A DNA stretch of 64,000 bases, from NCBI GenBank assembly GCA_937991535.1, contig CALKHN010000043.1, positions 1-64,000 on the forward strand, given 5' to 3'. How positions within the stretch are numbered: the first letter of the stretch is position 1; each line of letters starts with the position of its first letter. The notes under the pieces were generated by a model. It was given only the letters and a program-made list of their open reading frames with translations, had not been told where the DNA came from and ran no database searches. Source of the stretch: an uncultured Sphingobacteriales bacterium (lineage in GTDB: Bacteria; Bacteroidota; Bacteroidia; Chitinophagales; Chitinophagaceae). Of this stretch, positions 16,919-25,996 are shown piece after piece. A program made the translations under genes and the position numbers.

Positions 16919-17893
16919 ATGAAAACACTGCTTGTTTCCTTTGCTTTGTTTGCTGGTTTAGCGTTGCTCAACGGGACTGCGTCATCGCAAAAGATTTTTG
17001 ATGTGCACCTGCATGGCAGTAAGAACCCTTCCTCACAGGTGCTTACACTGCAAAAGGCGGGCGTTTACAAAGCCGCCATCAGCACTTCATGGGCATTGCA
17101 AAACAGGTACCGAAACATTCCCAACGTCCATTTCCTGTACGGACTGATGTTCCCCTGCCCGAATGGAAAAGTGCCCTACAGCCTGCAAGCTTGTTTTGCT
17201 ACAGGTGAAGACTGGCCCCCTGTTGGCTGGGTAGAACAACAAATTAAGGACGGCAGAATTGATTTTTTCGGAGAGGTATTAAATCAGTATTATGGTATTT
17301 CGTCTTCCGATGCTGCACTGTTTCCTTATTACAGCCTGGCGCAAAAGTATAAATTACCTGTAGGTATTCACACCGGCGGGGCCGGCCCGGATCATGGCAG
17401 TCCAAACTTTAAAATGGAAATGGGAAGCCCGTTGTTACTGAAACCCTTATTTGCCCGCTTTCCGGAACTAAAAATCTGGATCATGCACAGCGGTGATCAG
17501 TATTACAGGGAAACCATCGGTATAATGAAAGAAAATGCACTGGTATATACTGATATATCCGTTATTTCCAACCCGGATATTGTACCCGCAGAGAAATTCC
17601 GCACAATAATGAAGGCTTTTATAGAGGCAGGACTTGAAGATCGCCTGATGTTTGGTACAGACAACGGGGATATTACAAAAGTGATCCGTTCGGTTGAATC
17701 ACTTGATTTTTTATCAGAAGGCCAAAAAACAAAGTTATACTACCGGAATGCCGAACGATTTTTTGGGAATGCGGAAGCGGCAAAAGAGCCTGGAACAGAA
17801 ACCGTGCATTCCAATCACAACGGCGAACAGCCTCCCGTATCTGACCAAAATTCAGTACATTCTTTTAAAGAGATCATCCCTTACCTGCGCTGA
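16919..17893 (+). CDS. Secreted amidohydrolase-family (amidohydrolase 2) protein
   Basis: Metal-dependent hydrolase of the amidohydrolase superfamily with an N-terminal signal peptide (MKTLLVSFALFAGLALLNGT). Metal-site motifs are FDVHLHGS (HxH), GIHTGGAG, IMHSGDQ and MFGTDNGD, the last being the catalytic Asp. The TIM-barrel order is intact over 324 residues. After about residue 275 there is a polar tail without obvious structure. The substrate is unknown; close relatives act on carboxylated or lactone-type compounds. It is followed in the same direction by a secreted esterase-like protein that has its own promoter. Confidence 0.8.
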   Translation: MKTLLVSFALFAGLALLNGTASSQKIFDVHLHGSKNPSSQVLTLQKAGVYKAAISTSWALQNRYRNIPNVHFLYGLMFPCPNGKVPYSLQACFATGEDWPPVGWVEQQIKDGRIDFFGEVLNQYYGISSSDAALFPYYSLAQKYKLPVGIHTGGAGPDHGSPNFKMEMGSPLLLKPLFARFPELKIWIMHSGDQYYRETIGIMKENALVYTDISVISNPDIVPAEKFRTIMKAFIEAGLEDRLMFGTDNGDITKVIRSVESLDFLSEGQKTKLYYRNAERFFGNAEAAKEPGTETVHSNHNGEQPPVSDQNSVHSFKEIIPYLR

Positions 17894-17900
17894 GATAAGG

Positions 17901-17934
17901 TTGAAAAAATTTTCTTTTTGGTATTTTACCTTTG
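17901..17934 (+). promoter_or_regulatory. Bacteroidota-type promoter for the alpha/beta hydrolase
   Basis: TTG at 17901-17903 and TACCTTTG at 17927-17934 are separated by 23 bases. The -7 box matches TAnnTTTG exactly, but the spacing is at the upper limit. It lies 22 bases before the start codon of the next gene. Confidence 0.5.
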
Positions 17935-17956
17935 AAGTTCAAAACCGTTTAGGAAC

Positions 17957-18856
17957 ATGAAAAAATTGCTGACTTTAATAATCGCAATGGCAAGCTTTAC
18001 CATTGCTATTGCTCAACCCCCCGGGCGTAGCCAGGTAGAAGCCCGTTTGCCAAAAGGAACGATTATTCACAGCAATATTCCTTATAACAACGACACCCTC
18101 AAAAAGCATTTATTGGATATTTATCTTCCCGCCGGCGCCAAAGGAAAAATTCCTTTGGTGGTATTTATACACGGTGGCGGGTGGATAAGCAACGACAAAT
18201 ATGCCGATATGGGATATATGTACAACACCGTTGCAGCAATATTAAATAACGGGATGGCATTGGCTTCTATTGATTATCGCTTTGCAACAGACGCGGTATT
18301 TCCTGCAATCCTGCAGGATTGCAATAAGGCCGTTTCCTTTTTATACGAAAACGCCCGTAAATATGGTTTAGATAAAAACAGCATTGCGCTGATGGGCTTT
18401 TCAGCAGGCGGATATTTGGCATCGCTAATGGGTACATCACAAAACAATAAGGTGAGCAGCTTTTATTTTTCCAACACTTACCGTCCCTTCCAATATAAGG
18501 CAGCAGTTGATTTTTATGGCCCGGTAGATTTGGTTTTACTACCTGGAAATGAAGACGAAAAATCTCCAGAAGGTTTATTGATAGGAGCAGCGCCATTGTA
18601 CAAACCTGACTTAGCAAAAGCTGCCAGCCCAATTACATATATTGATAAAAACGATCCGCCTTTCCTGATTTATCATGGAGAAAAAGATAATATTGTGTCA
18701 AACAAGCAATCCAAATTATTCAGTGCATGGCTTACCTACCATGGTGTAAAAAATGAATTAACCCTTGTTAAGGATGCCCCGCACTTTGGAACCATGTATG
18801 ACGCGGAGGAGATCAGGAACAAGGTTATCGCTTTTTTGATTCAGCATTTAAAATAA
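17957..18856 (+). CDS. Secreted alpha/beta hydrolase (BD-FAE / carboxylesterase-like)
   Basis: Serine hydrolase of the alpha/beta fold, predicted esterase acting outside the cytoplasm. A signal peptide (MKKLLTLIIAMASFTIAIAQ) is followed by the oxyanion block VVFIHGGGW, the nucleophile elbow GFSAGGYLAS, the acid in YHGEKDNIV and the histidine in DAPHFGTM. The 299-residue length and motif wording suit the BD-FAE/hormone-sensitive-lipase-like group that includes acetyl- and feruloyl-esterases. No polysaccharide-utilisation neighbours are present, so the substrate stays open. Confidence 0.85.
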   Translation: MKKLLTLIIAMASFTIAIAQPPGRSQVEARLPKGTIIHSNIPYNNDTLKKHLLDIYLPAGAKGKIPLVVFIHGGGWISNDKYADMGYMYNTVAAILNNGMALASIDYRFATDAVFPAILQDCNKAVSFLYENARKYGLDKNSIALMGFSAGGYLASLMGTSQNNKVSSFYFSNTYRPFQYKAAVDFYGPVDLVLLPGNEDEKSPEGLLIGAAPLYKPDLAKAASPITYIDKNDPPFLIYHGEKDNIVSNKQSKLFSAWLTYHGVKNELTLVKDAPHFGTMYDAEEIRNKVIAFLIQHLK

Positions 18857-18874
18857 AAACGGCAGCCCTGGAAT

Positions 18875-19636
18875 TCAGCTTCCCGTATTCACTTTAATAA
18901 CCCTTACCTTCCATATTTCCGGCCCTTTTTGGAGGTATTCCCACCTGAACGGCTCTTTGCTCTCAGCCTCCATCTGGTAATAAAGCGGTTTGGGATCGTG
19001 GTCATTCACAAACTCAAATGCTTCTCCGGGTTTTATATCCGCGAAAGCCTTATAAAACATTTCATGGCGCTCCGTTGGCGGGTAAGGACGAATGTCAAAT
19101 TCATTCACTACGGAAAATCCATCATCGCCCAAACCGCTTTTCACTTCTTTTGTGATATGAATGATGTGCTCATCCGGGACTTCTTTTTTATACGTCCAGG
19201 TATGCTGTCCTTTGAATTTTTCCCGGAAAATTTCCCTGATCTCAACAGGATCACCCTTTGAAATAAGCTCCATAGTGGTTCCCTCCTCCATCATACCATA
19301 CCGGTGAAATACAATTTGTTTCCACGTATTTTTATCGGCTTTGCGAAGGTCTAAAAGCGTTGCGATACCCTTTAATTCACGTGCCAGGGAAGTTTCAGTA
19401 CGCGTAACCTTTACTTTCCATTCCCTTCCTCCGCGATTCAGGTATTCCCAACCGACCACATCGCCATAGATGGACTTAAATTCATAATATAGCGGAATAG
19501 GGTCATGGTCATTTATAAAAATAAAGCTTTCACCAGCCGGTAAACCTCCGAAGAGCGCTACCAGTTTTTTATGCCGTTCTATGGGAACAAGCACCCTTAC
19601 ATCCAATTCGTCATTTGATTTGATTTCCTGATTCAT
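18875..19636 (-). CDS. Triple DUF2249-domain protein
   Basis: This 253-residue cytoplasmic protein is built of DUF2249 units. Unit 1 (about residues 11-80) contains FINDHDPIPLYYEF and GREWKVKV. Unit 3 (about 178-250) contains FVNDHDPKPLYYQM and EIWKVRV. The middle part (about 90-165) has the same HTWTYKKE-like rhythm but has lost the DHDP core. DUF2249 proteins are often linked to nitrogen-oxide or redox metabolism, but the biochemistry is not established. The gene lies 64 bases downstream of a membrane DUF2269 gene in the same direction, which suggests an operon. Confidence 0.82.
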   Translation of the reverse strand: MNQEIKSNDELDVRVLVPIERHKKLVALFGGLPAGESFIFINDHDPIPLYYEFKSIYGDVVGWEYLNRGGREWKVKVTRTETSLARELKGIATLLDLRKADKNTWKQIVFHRYGMMEEGTTMELISKGDPVEIREIFREKFKGQHTWTYKKEVPDEHIIHITKEVKSGLGDDGFSVVNEFDIRPYPPTERHEMFYKAFADIKPGEAFEFVNDHDPKPLYYQMEAESKEPFRWEYLQKGPEIWKVRVIKVNTGS

Positions 19637-19699
19637 AGTATTGTTTGTTATTTTATTTGTATGATGATTGTTTTTATTCCTAATGCTGTATAGCCTGTT

Positions 19700-20152
19700 T
19701 TAAAATGGCTTCAGCGCCATCAGCGCAATGATGATCAAAAAAATCATGTTTTCTATCCGCTCATAGAAAAATAATTTTTTAGACAACCTGTAATATTCCT
19801 CAGGAATATTATCGCCGGTATGGTTCTTCAGCAATGCCTTAACCGGTTTTGACCTGGGCGAAAGCACCAGTGGGCCAAATCCCAAAGCAATTAAAAACAG
19901 CGTTAAGCTGGTAATATACCATCCGGCATGAAATAAATAAGGACGCATTATCCCCATCGCAAGGCCGGAAAGCAGCAACAATGTTCCGCCGATCATTACA
20001 AAAATGTGCAGCCTGTTGCGCATCAAATAAGCATGCCTCAATTCCGTCATGGTTCGTGCCTTTGAAACAATATAAATCATAACAAAACCCGGTCCCAGTC
20101 CAACTATAGCCGATAAAATGTGCACCAACAGAATAAGACCGTATAGCGTCAT
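19700..20152 (-). CDS. DUF2269-like integral membrane protein
   Basis: This 150-residue inner-membrane protein has four predicted helices: GLILLVHILSAIVGLGPGF, IFVMIGGTLLLLSGLAMGI, WYITSLTLFLIALGFGPLV and MIFLIIIALMALKPF. The first-helix His and the pattern resemble the DUF2269 family of small, possibly haem-binding membrane proteins. Function is not established. It precedes the DUF2249 protein, and the pair may work together. The family call is moderate. Confidence 0.7.
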   Translation of the reverse strand: MTLYGLILLVHILSAIVGLGPGFVMIYIVSKARTMTELRHAYLMRNRLHIFVMIGGTLLLLSGLAMGIMRPYLFHAGWYITSLTLFLIALGFGPLVLSPRSKPVKALLKNHTGDNIPEEYYRLSKKLFFYERIENMIFLIIIALMALKPF

Positions 20153-20374
20153 AATTTAAATCTTCAAAACAATTTAATTATCTTTTACCAAAAGAATACG
20201 TAACGAATTAACGATGATATGCCTGGTTGTTAGAACATTTCAGGCATTTGTTGCAAATTTCATAATAAATCAACAGGTGGCTTATCGAAATTGGGAATAA
20301 AGAACAGGATTGAGACTTTACCTGCTGAAAGGCAATCAATCGTTACGTTTTTTAGGTACTAAACACGGGTTCTT

Positions 20375-20500
20375 CTATACATTCTTTGGCAGCACAAAAG
20401 GATGACGATACTCACGGGTTAGCATTTCGTTCGCTCCCGGATCGTTGATTTTTTCCGGCACTTTACTGCCGTACAAGGTTTTCGTCTTGCACAGCAATTG
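20375..20500 (-). pseudogene. 3' remnant of an unidentified gene
   Basis: On the minus strand 41 codons end in TAG and read like a genuine protein C-terminus, including SKVPEKINDPGANEMLTREY followed by RHPFVLPKNV. Two stop codons in the same frame (20501-20506) close it upstream. No start or upstream continuation is seen, so it is probably what remains of a deleted gene. I do not recognise the family. The remaining bases of the 20153-20752 gap show nothing else. Confidence 0.4.
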
Positions 20501-20752
20501 CTATCAGCCTTTGCTCCGGGTAAAAATTTCGCATTTTGTCTTTTGTTATTATCTTTTCATCCGGATTTCCAATCGGCGCCGGTTCCCGTAAGACTCAATA
20601 CCAATTTCATTATTGCGCCAATCCATATCTTTGTCTATAATTCTCCAATCTCCCCTGCGGCAGGAGCACTCAGTATCGTTTTAAAATTGACGATTGTTAA
20701 TTGTGTGCGAACTACTGCATGAACCAACAACCCAGAGGACCTGATCAGGCCA

Positions 20753-21865
20753 ATGCCAGGGTTCATTATCAACGGAATTCGGATTAAAAATATAGACTTG
20801 AAATATTATTACAATTTGGATGGAATAAGGGGAATAGCCGCACTAATGGTGGTCGTTTTTCATTTCTTTAATGACAAAAACAGCGCTTATTTATCAAATC
20901 TTGTAACTTATCAAAAAGCTACCGAATTTGGTCAACATGGCGTTTCCTTGTTTTTTGTTCTATCAGGCTTCGTCATAACCAGGATATTGATTAAAACCAG
21001 AAAGGAAGCCGGCTATTTCTCAAATTTCTACAAAAAGCGGGCTTTGCGTATTTTCCCTTTGTATTATTTATTTCTGTTTGTTATCTACTTTTTCTTTCCT
21101 TTAGTATCAGAAGCAAAGACGCCCGAATTAAAACTGCAGGTCCCTTACTATTTTTACCTTCAAAACCTCACCGAAATATTAAATATTAAATCAAGCGGAC
21201 CAGGCCATTTTTGGTCTTTAGCCGTTGAGGAACATTTTTATCTGCTGTGGCCACTTGCTATTTACCTTATACATCCGAAAAATATTGGAAAATTTATAGG
21301 AATATGTTTCTTATTGATCTTCGTTCTAAAATACTTCATGCTCAACAACGGATTGACAATCAACTATTTTACATTTACACGTGTTGACCAAATCATGCTC
21401 GGAGCATATCTTGCAGTTTTAGAGTATAATGATTTCTTCAAAAAGAAAGGTGCATTAAAAAAAATGGTGTTGATTGGATTATCTGTTATACCAATAGGTG
21501 CATTGAGTTATATTTTTAGTACCCACTTCTATTATTTGAAGGAAATGACGAAGTACTCAATATTGGGTCTTTTCTTTTTTAGTCTTATAGGATCACTGGT
21601 AATTATGGATAAAAATAATATGGTGAATAGAATATTATCAGCGAAAATTTTGCAATATCTTGGGCGCATAAGTTATGGTATTTATGTTTGGCACGCATTA
21701 GCGCTGACCATTTTAAACAGAGTGTTCATTTTGGAAATTCTTTTTTTAGATCTAATGCTAACCTTGTGTTTAACCATTGTCCTGGCTCACCTGAGCTATT
21801 TTTATTTTGAAAAATTCTTTTTGAATTTGAAAGGAAAAAACTTAAGTTTCCAAAAGAACGTATGA
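20753..21865 (+). CDS. Membrane acyltransferase 3 (O-acetyltransferase-like)
   Basis: An integral-membrane acyltransferase of the AT3 family, which usually O-acetylates polysaccharide or lipid at the inner membrane. It opens with YNLDGIRGIAALMVVVFHFF (the RGxAAxxVxxxH block holding the catalytic-type His). GVSLFFVLSGFVITR and the Arg/Lys-rich YKKRALRIFPLYYLF follow, then WSLAVEEHFYLLWP. About ten membrane helices are visible in 370 residues. Its last four bases overlap the start of the methyltransferase gene, which indicates translational coupling. The acceptor is unknown. Confidence 0.87.
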   Translation: MPGFIINGIRIKNIDLKYYYNLDGIRGIAALMVVVFHFFNDKNSAYLSNLVTYQKATEFGQHGVSLFFVLSGFVITRILIKTRKEAGYFSNFYKKRALRIFPLYYLFLFVIYFFFPLVSEAKTPELKLQVPYYFYLQNLTEILNIKSSGPGHFWSLAVEEHFYLLWPLAIYLIHPKNIGKFIGICFLLIFVLKYFMLNNGLTINYFTFTRVDQIMLGAYLAVLEYNDFFKKKGALKKMVLIGLSVIPIGALSYIFSTHFYYLKEMTKYSILGLFFFSLIGSLVIMDKNNMVNRILSAKILQYLGRISYGIYVWHALALTILNRVFILEILFLDLMLTLCLTIVLAHLSYFYFEKFFLNLKGKNLSFQKNV

Positions 21866-22476
21866 CAGAATTTTGGGAAGAAGCATTCAAAAACAACCAG
21901 GAAATGTGGGGATGGGCGCCTGCAAAATCTACTGTATTAACACATGACTTCTTTGTTGCAAACGCTATAAAAAACGTTCTGATTCCAGGAATTGGCTATG
22001 GGCGAAATGCAAAAATCTTCATAGACAGTGGAATGACAGTGACGGGAATTGAAATTTCCCAAACAGCCATTGATTTGGCTCACAAGCGTTTCGGCAATAA
22101 CTTAACCATTTATCACGGTTCTGTAACTGAAATGCCTTTTGACAATAACTTGTATGACGGAATATACTGTTATGCATTAATTCACCTGCTGGACAAAGCC
22201 GAAAGAGTAAAACTAATAAATGACTGTTATAACCAACTGGCAGAAAACGGTCTGATGTTTTTTACAACGATCACTAAAGAAGCTCAAACTTATGGACAGG
22301 GAATTTGTGTCGGCAAGGACAGGTTTGAAATATTTGGCGGTATAAAAATGTTCTTTTACGACAAAGAAACAATACAGGAAGCATTTGGTAAAGCAGGCTT
22401 GTTTGAAATAACCGAAGTGGATGATGTTTATCCATTTTATTTAATAAAGTGCAAAAAAGGCAAGACAGAAAATTAA
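21862..22476 (+). CDS. Class I SAM-dependent methyltransferase
   Basis: This 204-residue Rossmann-fold methyltransferase has motif I as VLIPGIGYGRNAKIF. GMTVTGIEISQTAIDLA is the acidic-loop region, and DGIYCYALIHLLDK with GLMFFTTITKEAQ are the later core strands. The PGxGxGRN wording resembles the thiopurine/small-molecule group (TehB-like). The substrate is not predictable. Its ATGA overlap with the acyltransferase stop links the two genes in one unit, perhaps modifying the same molecule, which is inference only. Confidence 0.85.
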   Translation: MTEFWEEAFKNNQEMWGWAPAKSTVLTHDFFVANAIKNVLIPGIGYGRNAKIFIDSGMTVTGIEISQTAIDLAHKRFGNNLTIYHGSVTEMPFDNNLYDGIYCYALIHLLDKAERVKLINDCYNQLAENGLMFFTTITKEAQTYGQGICVGKDRFEIFGGIKMFFYDKETIQEAFGKAGLFEITEVDDVYPFYLIKCKKGKTEN

Positions 22477-22572
22477 CGGAGTAAACTGCCAGTACCCTTG
22501 ATAGCACCAATGGGTACAAAAAACGTTCGCCAGGTTATTTTTTCCTCAGCTAATGGGCTGGCCAATAAAACG

Positions 22573-23562
22573 TTAGCCCAGTAGCAGCCCGCACTCCTTC
22601 ATTAATGCTTCTTTATTAATAGCTGCGGTACCCACAATTTCACATACCAGTCCACCGGCTATATTGGCTGCCTCCGCCATCAGGTGAACGTTGCGGGTAG
22701 CGGCGTATACGAGTGAAGCAACGGCAATCACGGTATCACCGGCGCCGCTTACATCGGCTATATTTCGGATATGGGAAGGCACAATAGCGCCCTCATCGCG
22801 CTGCTTGTAGAAAATACCTTTTTCAGACAGTGTAATGAGGGATATGGAATGACCCAGTTTTTCGGACAACGCGGCATGAATATCATTTAGTAATTTTTCA
22901 TTCACTTCACCGGCAATAATGTTCAGCCCTTCCATTGCTTCTTTTAAATTGGGCTTAAAGATATCTACCCTTTTATAGGCGAAAAAGTTTTTGCGCTTGG
23001 GGTCAACAGCGGTAATGATGTTGTTGTGCCTGCACAGATCAATTGCTTTTTGTATTACAAGTTCGGTAAGCACACCTTTGTTATAATCTTCCAGGATAAT
23101 TACCTGCGGTTTTTCCTGTGCTATATAATGCTGGAGGGCCAGTATCAGCCTGTTCTCATCTTCATATCCCAGGTCGCCGGTAACTTCATGATCCAGCCGC
23201 ATCATCTGCTGATTACGACCAATAACGCGAATCTTGTTGGTAGTGATCCTTTTTGAACTTTGCAATATGAAACTGGTATCAATACCCTGCTCTGTAAACA
23301 TTTTTTGCAGGGCATGTCCGTCATCGTCGTTACCTGTTACCGTTATTACAGAAGCTTTGGCGCCCAAAGAACAGATGTTGAGCGCTACATTGCCCGCTCC
23401 GCCAATACGGTATTCTTTTTTATCTACCGCCACAATGGGCACGGGCGCTTCGGGCGAAATACGGTCAACCTTACCCCACATATAAGTATCCAGCATTACA
23501 TCACCTACAATACCTACTTTAATGTTGGTAAAAGATTCAAATAAGTTTGCTATATCATTCAT
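22573..23562 (-). CDS. D-glycero-beta-D-manno-heptose-7-phosphate kinase (RfaE1/HldE kinase domain)
   Basis: A PfkB/ribokinase-fold kinase that phosphorylates heptose-7-phosphate in ADP-heptose synthesis for lipopolysaccharide core. Features are VGDVMLDTYMWGKVDRISPE, RIGGAGNVALNI, VDPKRKNFFAYK and the anion-hole signature DVSGAGDTVIAVASL. Only the kinase half of HldE is present; there is no C-terminal adenylyltransferase domain. The start at 23562 (MNDIANLFESF) is chosen because the in-frame extension to 23613 translates tandem 7-base repeats. The heptose assignment is likely within the PfkB family. Confidence 0.87.
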   Translation of the reverse strand: MNDIANLFESFTNIKVGIVGDVMLDTYMWGKVDRISPEAPVPIVAVDKKEYRIGGAGNVALNICSLGAKASVITVTGNDDDGHALQKMFTEQGIDTSFILQSSKRITTNKIRVIGRNQQMMRLDHEVTGDLGYEDENRLILALQHYIAQEKPQVIILEDYNKGVLTELVIQKAIDLCRHNNIITAVDPKRKNFFAYKRVDIFKPNLKEAMEGLNIIAGEVNEKLLNDIHAALSEKLGHSISLITLSEKGIFYKQRDEGAIVPSHIRNIADVSGAGDTVIAVASLVYAATRNVHLMAEAANIAGGLVCEIVGTAAINKEALMKECGLLLG

Positions 23563-23587
23563 GCTTAACGAATTTGAAATTTGAGAT

Positions 23588-23624
23588 GGCAATCGGCAAT
23601 CGGCAATCAGCAATCAGCTATCAG
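23588..23624. repeat. 7-base tandem repeat (GGCAATC) x5
   Basis: GGCAATC, GGCAATC, GGCAATC, AGCAATC and AGCTATC run in tandem just upstream of the heptose kinase start. From 23625 to 23827 there is further A/T-rich low-complexity sequence (TTCGAATTTTAG and TTTTGAAATTT units) and no gene. Confidence 0.8.
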
Positions 23625-23827
23625 TTGAGTAGAGATTAACGATAGGACATATACTCCTTCCCCTCCACTGCTGGCTGCCATCATTTAATTTTGGATTGTT
23701 ATTTTGAATTTTTCATTCCGCTTCGGGTTTCGAATTTTAGTGTTCGAATTTAACTTTTGAAATTTATTTGGTTTTTGTCTTTTGGTGCTTTGTATTTCTC
23801 CCTGCATCCTGCAACCTGCAACAACTT

Positions 23828-25249
23828 TCATATCCTCAACCTCCGTTTCGCAATATAATACAAAGGGATGCCCAATAAAATTATGCCCAATCCGGGAACT
23901 GTATAATTGCTTTCAAAAATCAATAGCAATATTGCCAGTGCGGTAGCTGCCAGTATATAAATCATGGGCAGCACCGGGTAACCAAACGCTTTATAGCTGC
24001 GAACAATGTCTGGCCGATTCCGGCGCAATATATAAATACCCAGTATGGTAAGGACATAAAACACCAGTACTCCGAAAATTACCATCGCCAGCAAATCATT
24101 ATAACTCCCGGTAAGACATAAGGCCGAAGCCCATATGCATTGTATCCACAAACCGCGGCCCGGTACGCTGAATTTGTTAAGATTACCGGCTTTCTCAAAA
24201 AACACGCCATCCTTTGCCATGGTATAATAAATGCGGGCGCCCGCCAAAATCAGACCGTTGTTACAGCCAAATGTAGAGATCATGATCATGACCGCTACAA
24301 TGAGCGAACCGTTGCTGTCAAAGATTTTTTCCGCGGCTGCCACACCTACCCTGTCGTTTGCGGCAAAAGCAATTTCATTAAAAGGCAGTACAGCCAAATA
24401 CATCGCGTTGGCCGCCACATAAAGAACAGTAACAATACTTGTTCCCAGGAACAGCGCTCTTCCAATATTTCTTTCAGGGTTTTTAATTTCGGCGGCAATA
24501 AAGGTTACGTTGTTCCAGGCGTCACTGCTGAATAGGGTGCCCTTCATTGAAACCGCAATCGCCCCAAATAAAGCCAAGCCAGTTAGCATAGTGGCAACCG
24601 TTTCTCCATTTACCTTTGCAATATTCGAAAATTGCCAGGCATTCTGCCAGTTGGCATTCCATACTTCAGCTTTGGCGCCGGTTAAAAAACCAAATGCAAT
24701 TAAACCCAGTAAAGAAAGAATTTTAGTGAGGGTAAAAGTGGTTTGAATGATCTTTCCGTTTTTAACTCCCCGGCTGTTGACATAGGTGAGAAAAACAATA
24801 GAGAGAATCGCCAATGCCTGTGCTCCGGAAATTTTAAACCCTGCAAAATGAAATAAGAAATTTTGTTCACCAAAGGCCGGGATAAGATAGGCTGTGAATT
24901 TTGCAAAAGCAACCGCCACTGCGGCAATGGTACCGGTTTGTATTACGCTAAACTGTGTCCACCCAAATAAAAAAGCCACGAAAGGAGTATACGCTTCCCG
25001 CAGGTAAACATACTGACCGCCGGCCCCGGGGAACATGCCGGCCAACTCGCCGTAACTCAATGCGGCAATTAAAGTAACCACACCAGCCAGTACCCACATC
25101 AGCAGCAGCGTTCCTGCTCCGCCCACATTGCGCGCAATTTCGGCGCTCACAATAAATATACCCGAACCTATCATGGATCCCGCAACCAGCATGGTAGCAT
25201 CCAGTAATCCCAGCGAAGGTTTAAATTGCTTTGAGGTATCCTTCTCCAT
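23828..25249 (-). CDS. APC-family amino acid permease
   Basis: This 473-residue inner-membrane transporter of the amino acid-polyamine-organocation superfamily probably has 12 helices. It begins LGLLDATMLVAGSMIGSGIF, the conserved helix 1 with the GSGIF substrate-binding break, and continues GALSYGELAGMFPGAGGQYV. The wording is close to LAT-type / serine-threonine exchanger-like members, but the substrate is not certain. Its ATG directly follows the T-tract of a terminator hairpin (25250-25273), so expression through that hairpin may be limited or conditional. Confidence 0.88.
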   Translation of the reverse strand: MEKDTSKQFKPSLGLLDATMLVAGSMIGSGIFIVSAEIARNVGGAGTLLLMWVLAGVVTLIAALSYGELAGMFPGAGGQYVYLREAYTPFVAFLFGWTQFSVIQTGTIAAVAVAFAKFTAYLIPAFGEQNFLFHFAGFKISGAQALAILSIVFLTYVNSRGVKNGKIIQTTFTLTKILSLLGLIAFGFLTGAKAEVWNANWQNAWQFSNIAKVNGETVATMLTGLALFGAIAVSMKGTLFSSDAWNNVTFIAAEIKNPERNIGRALFLGTSIVTVLYVAANAMYLAVLPFNEIAFAANDRVGVAAAEKIFDSNGSLIVAVMIMISTFGCNNGLILAGARIYYTMAKDGVFFEKAGNLNKFSVPGRGLWIQCIWASALCLTGSYNDLLAMVIFGVLVFYVLTILGIYILRRNRPDIVRSYKAFGYPVLPMIYILAATALAILLLIFESNYTVPGLGIILLGIPLYYIAKRRLRI

Positions 25250-25273
25250 AAAAAATCCCGGAACTTTCCGGGA
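25250..25273 (-). terminator. Rho-independent terminator between ompH-like gene and APC permease
   Basis: On the minus strand the stem TCCCGGA/TCCGGGA with a 4-base loop is followed by TTTTTT. The T-run touches the ATG of the permease gene. It lies downstream of the Skp/OmpH gene stop. Confidence 0.75.
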
Positions 25274-25306
25274 CCTGAAGATAATACATTCAGTTGCTCC
25301 TGCCTG

Positions 25307-25918
25307 CTATTTTTTCTTCTCTTCTTTTTTATACATGGTATTCAGTCCGGTAATTACATCTTCCGTAATATTAAACACAGGGTCTTCATACAAAAAGATG
25401 TTCGCATTTTTAGAATACGAAAAAACATAGGTATAGCCGTGTTCTTTACAATAGCCGGTTAAATAATCATTTATTTTCTTAAAAATATCATCGCGCATGA
25501 TCATCGCTTCCTGCTGCACATCCTGTTCTGTTTTGCGACGCTGATTTTCCAGCACCTGCAATTGCTGATCATACTCTTTTTTAAAAGCATCTGCTTCGGC
25601 CTGCGTAATGGCATTTCCCCTTTTCAAAAAATCTATCCGTCGTTTGTCCAGTTGCTGATAGGCTCCGTTCAATTGCCGGTCTAACCCGTCTTTCTTTTTT
25701 TCAAAAGTTTCCATTTTGCTTTTATAAAATTCAAACCTCGCGTCTATTGAATCCAGGTCTACATATGCGATCTTTAAGCTCTTTGCCTGCGAAGTATCGG
25801 CGGAACGCAGTTCGGTAATCGTGTTGCGCAGCTTACCGGTTTGGTTTTGCTGCTGGTAAAACAATATGCCTGCCAGAATTAAAGCGACCGAACTCAATAT
25901 CAGGGAGAGATACTTCAT
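25307..25918 (-). CDS. OmpH/Skp-family periplasmic chaperone-like protein
   Basis: This 203-residue protein begins with a hydrophobic signal/anchor (YLSLILSSVALILAGILFY). A beta strand (LKIAYVDLDSIDARFEFYK) and a long charged coiled coil (about residues 65-145) follow, ending in the conserved VFSYSKNANIFLYEDP with ITEDVITGLN. This is the Skp layout: a small core with long helical arms that hold outer-membrane proteins in the periplasm. The uncleaved-looking anchor is common in this phylum. It is downstream of rpoC but separated from it by a terminator. Confidence 0.88.
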   Translation of the reverse strand: MKYLSLILSSVALILAGILFYQQQNQTGKLRNTITELRSADTSQAKSLKIAYVDLDSIDARFEFYKSKMETFEKKKDGLDRQLNGAYQQLDKRRIDFLKRGNAITQAEADAFKKEYDQQLQVLENQRRKTEQDVQQEAMIMRDDIFKKINDYLTGYCKEHGYTYVFSYSKNANIFLYEDPVFNITEDVITGLNTMYKKEEKKK

Positions 25919-25944
25919 GCGTATTTTTTTGCAAATTATACAAT

Positions 25945-25979
25945 AAAAAAGGAGCAGAGTTGGTACGTTCTGCTCCTTT
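25945..25979 (-). terminator. Rho-independent terminator of the rpoB-rpoC operon
   Basis: The stem AAAGGAGCAGA/TCTGCTCCTTT (25948-25958 with 25969-25979) has a 10-base loop, followed on the minus strand by TTTTTT. It begins 18 bases after the rpoC stop codon. Confidence 0.9.
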
Positions 25980-25996
25980 CACACTATTTTATCAAA

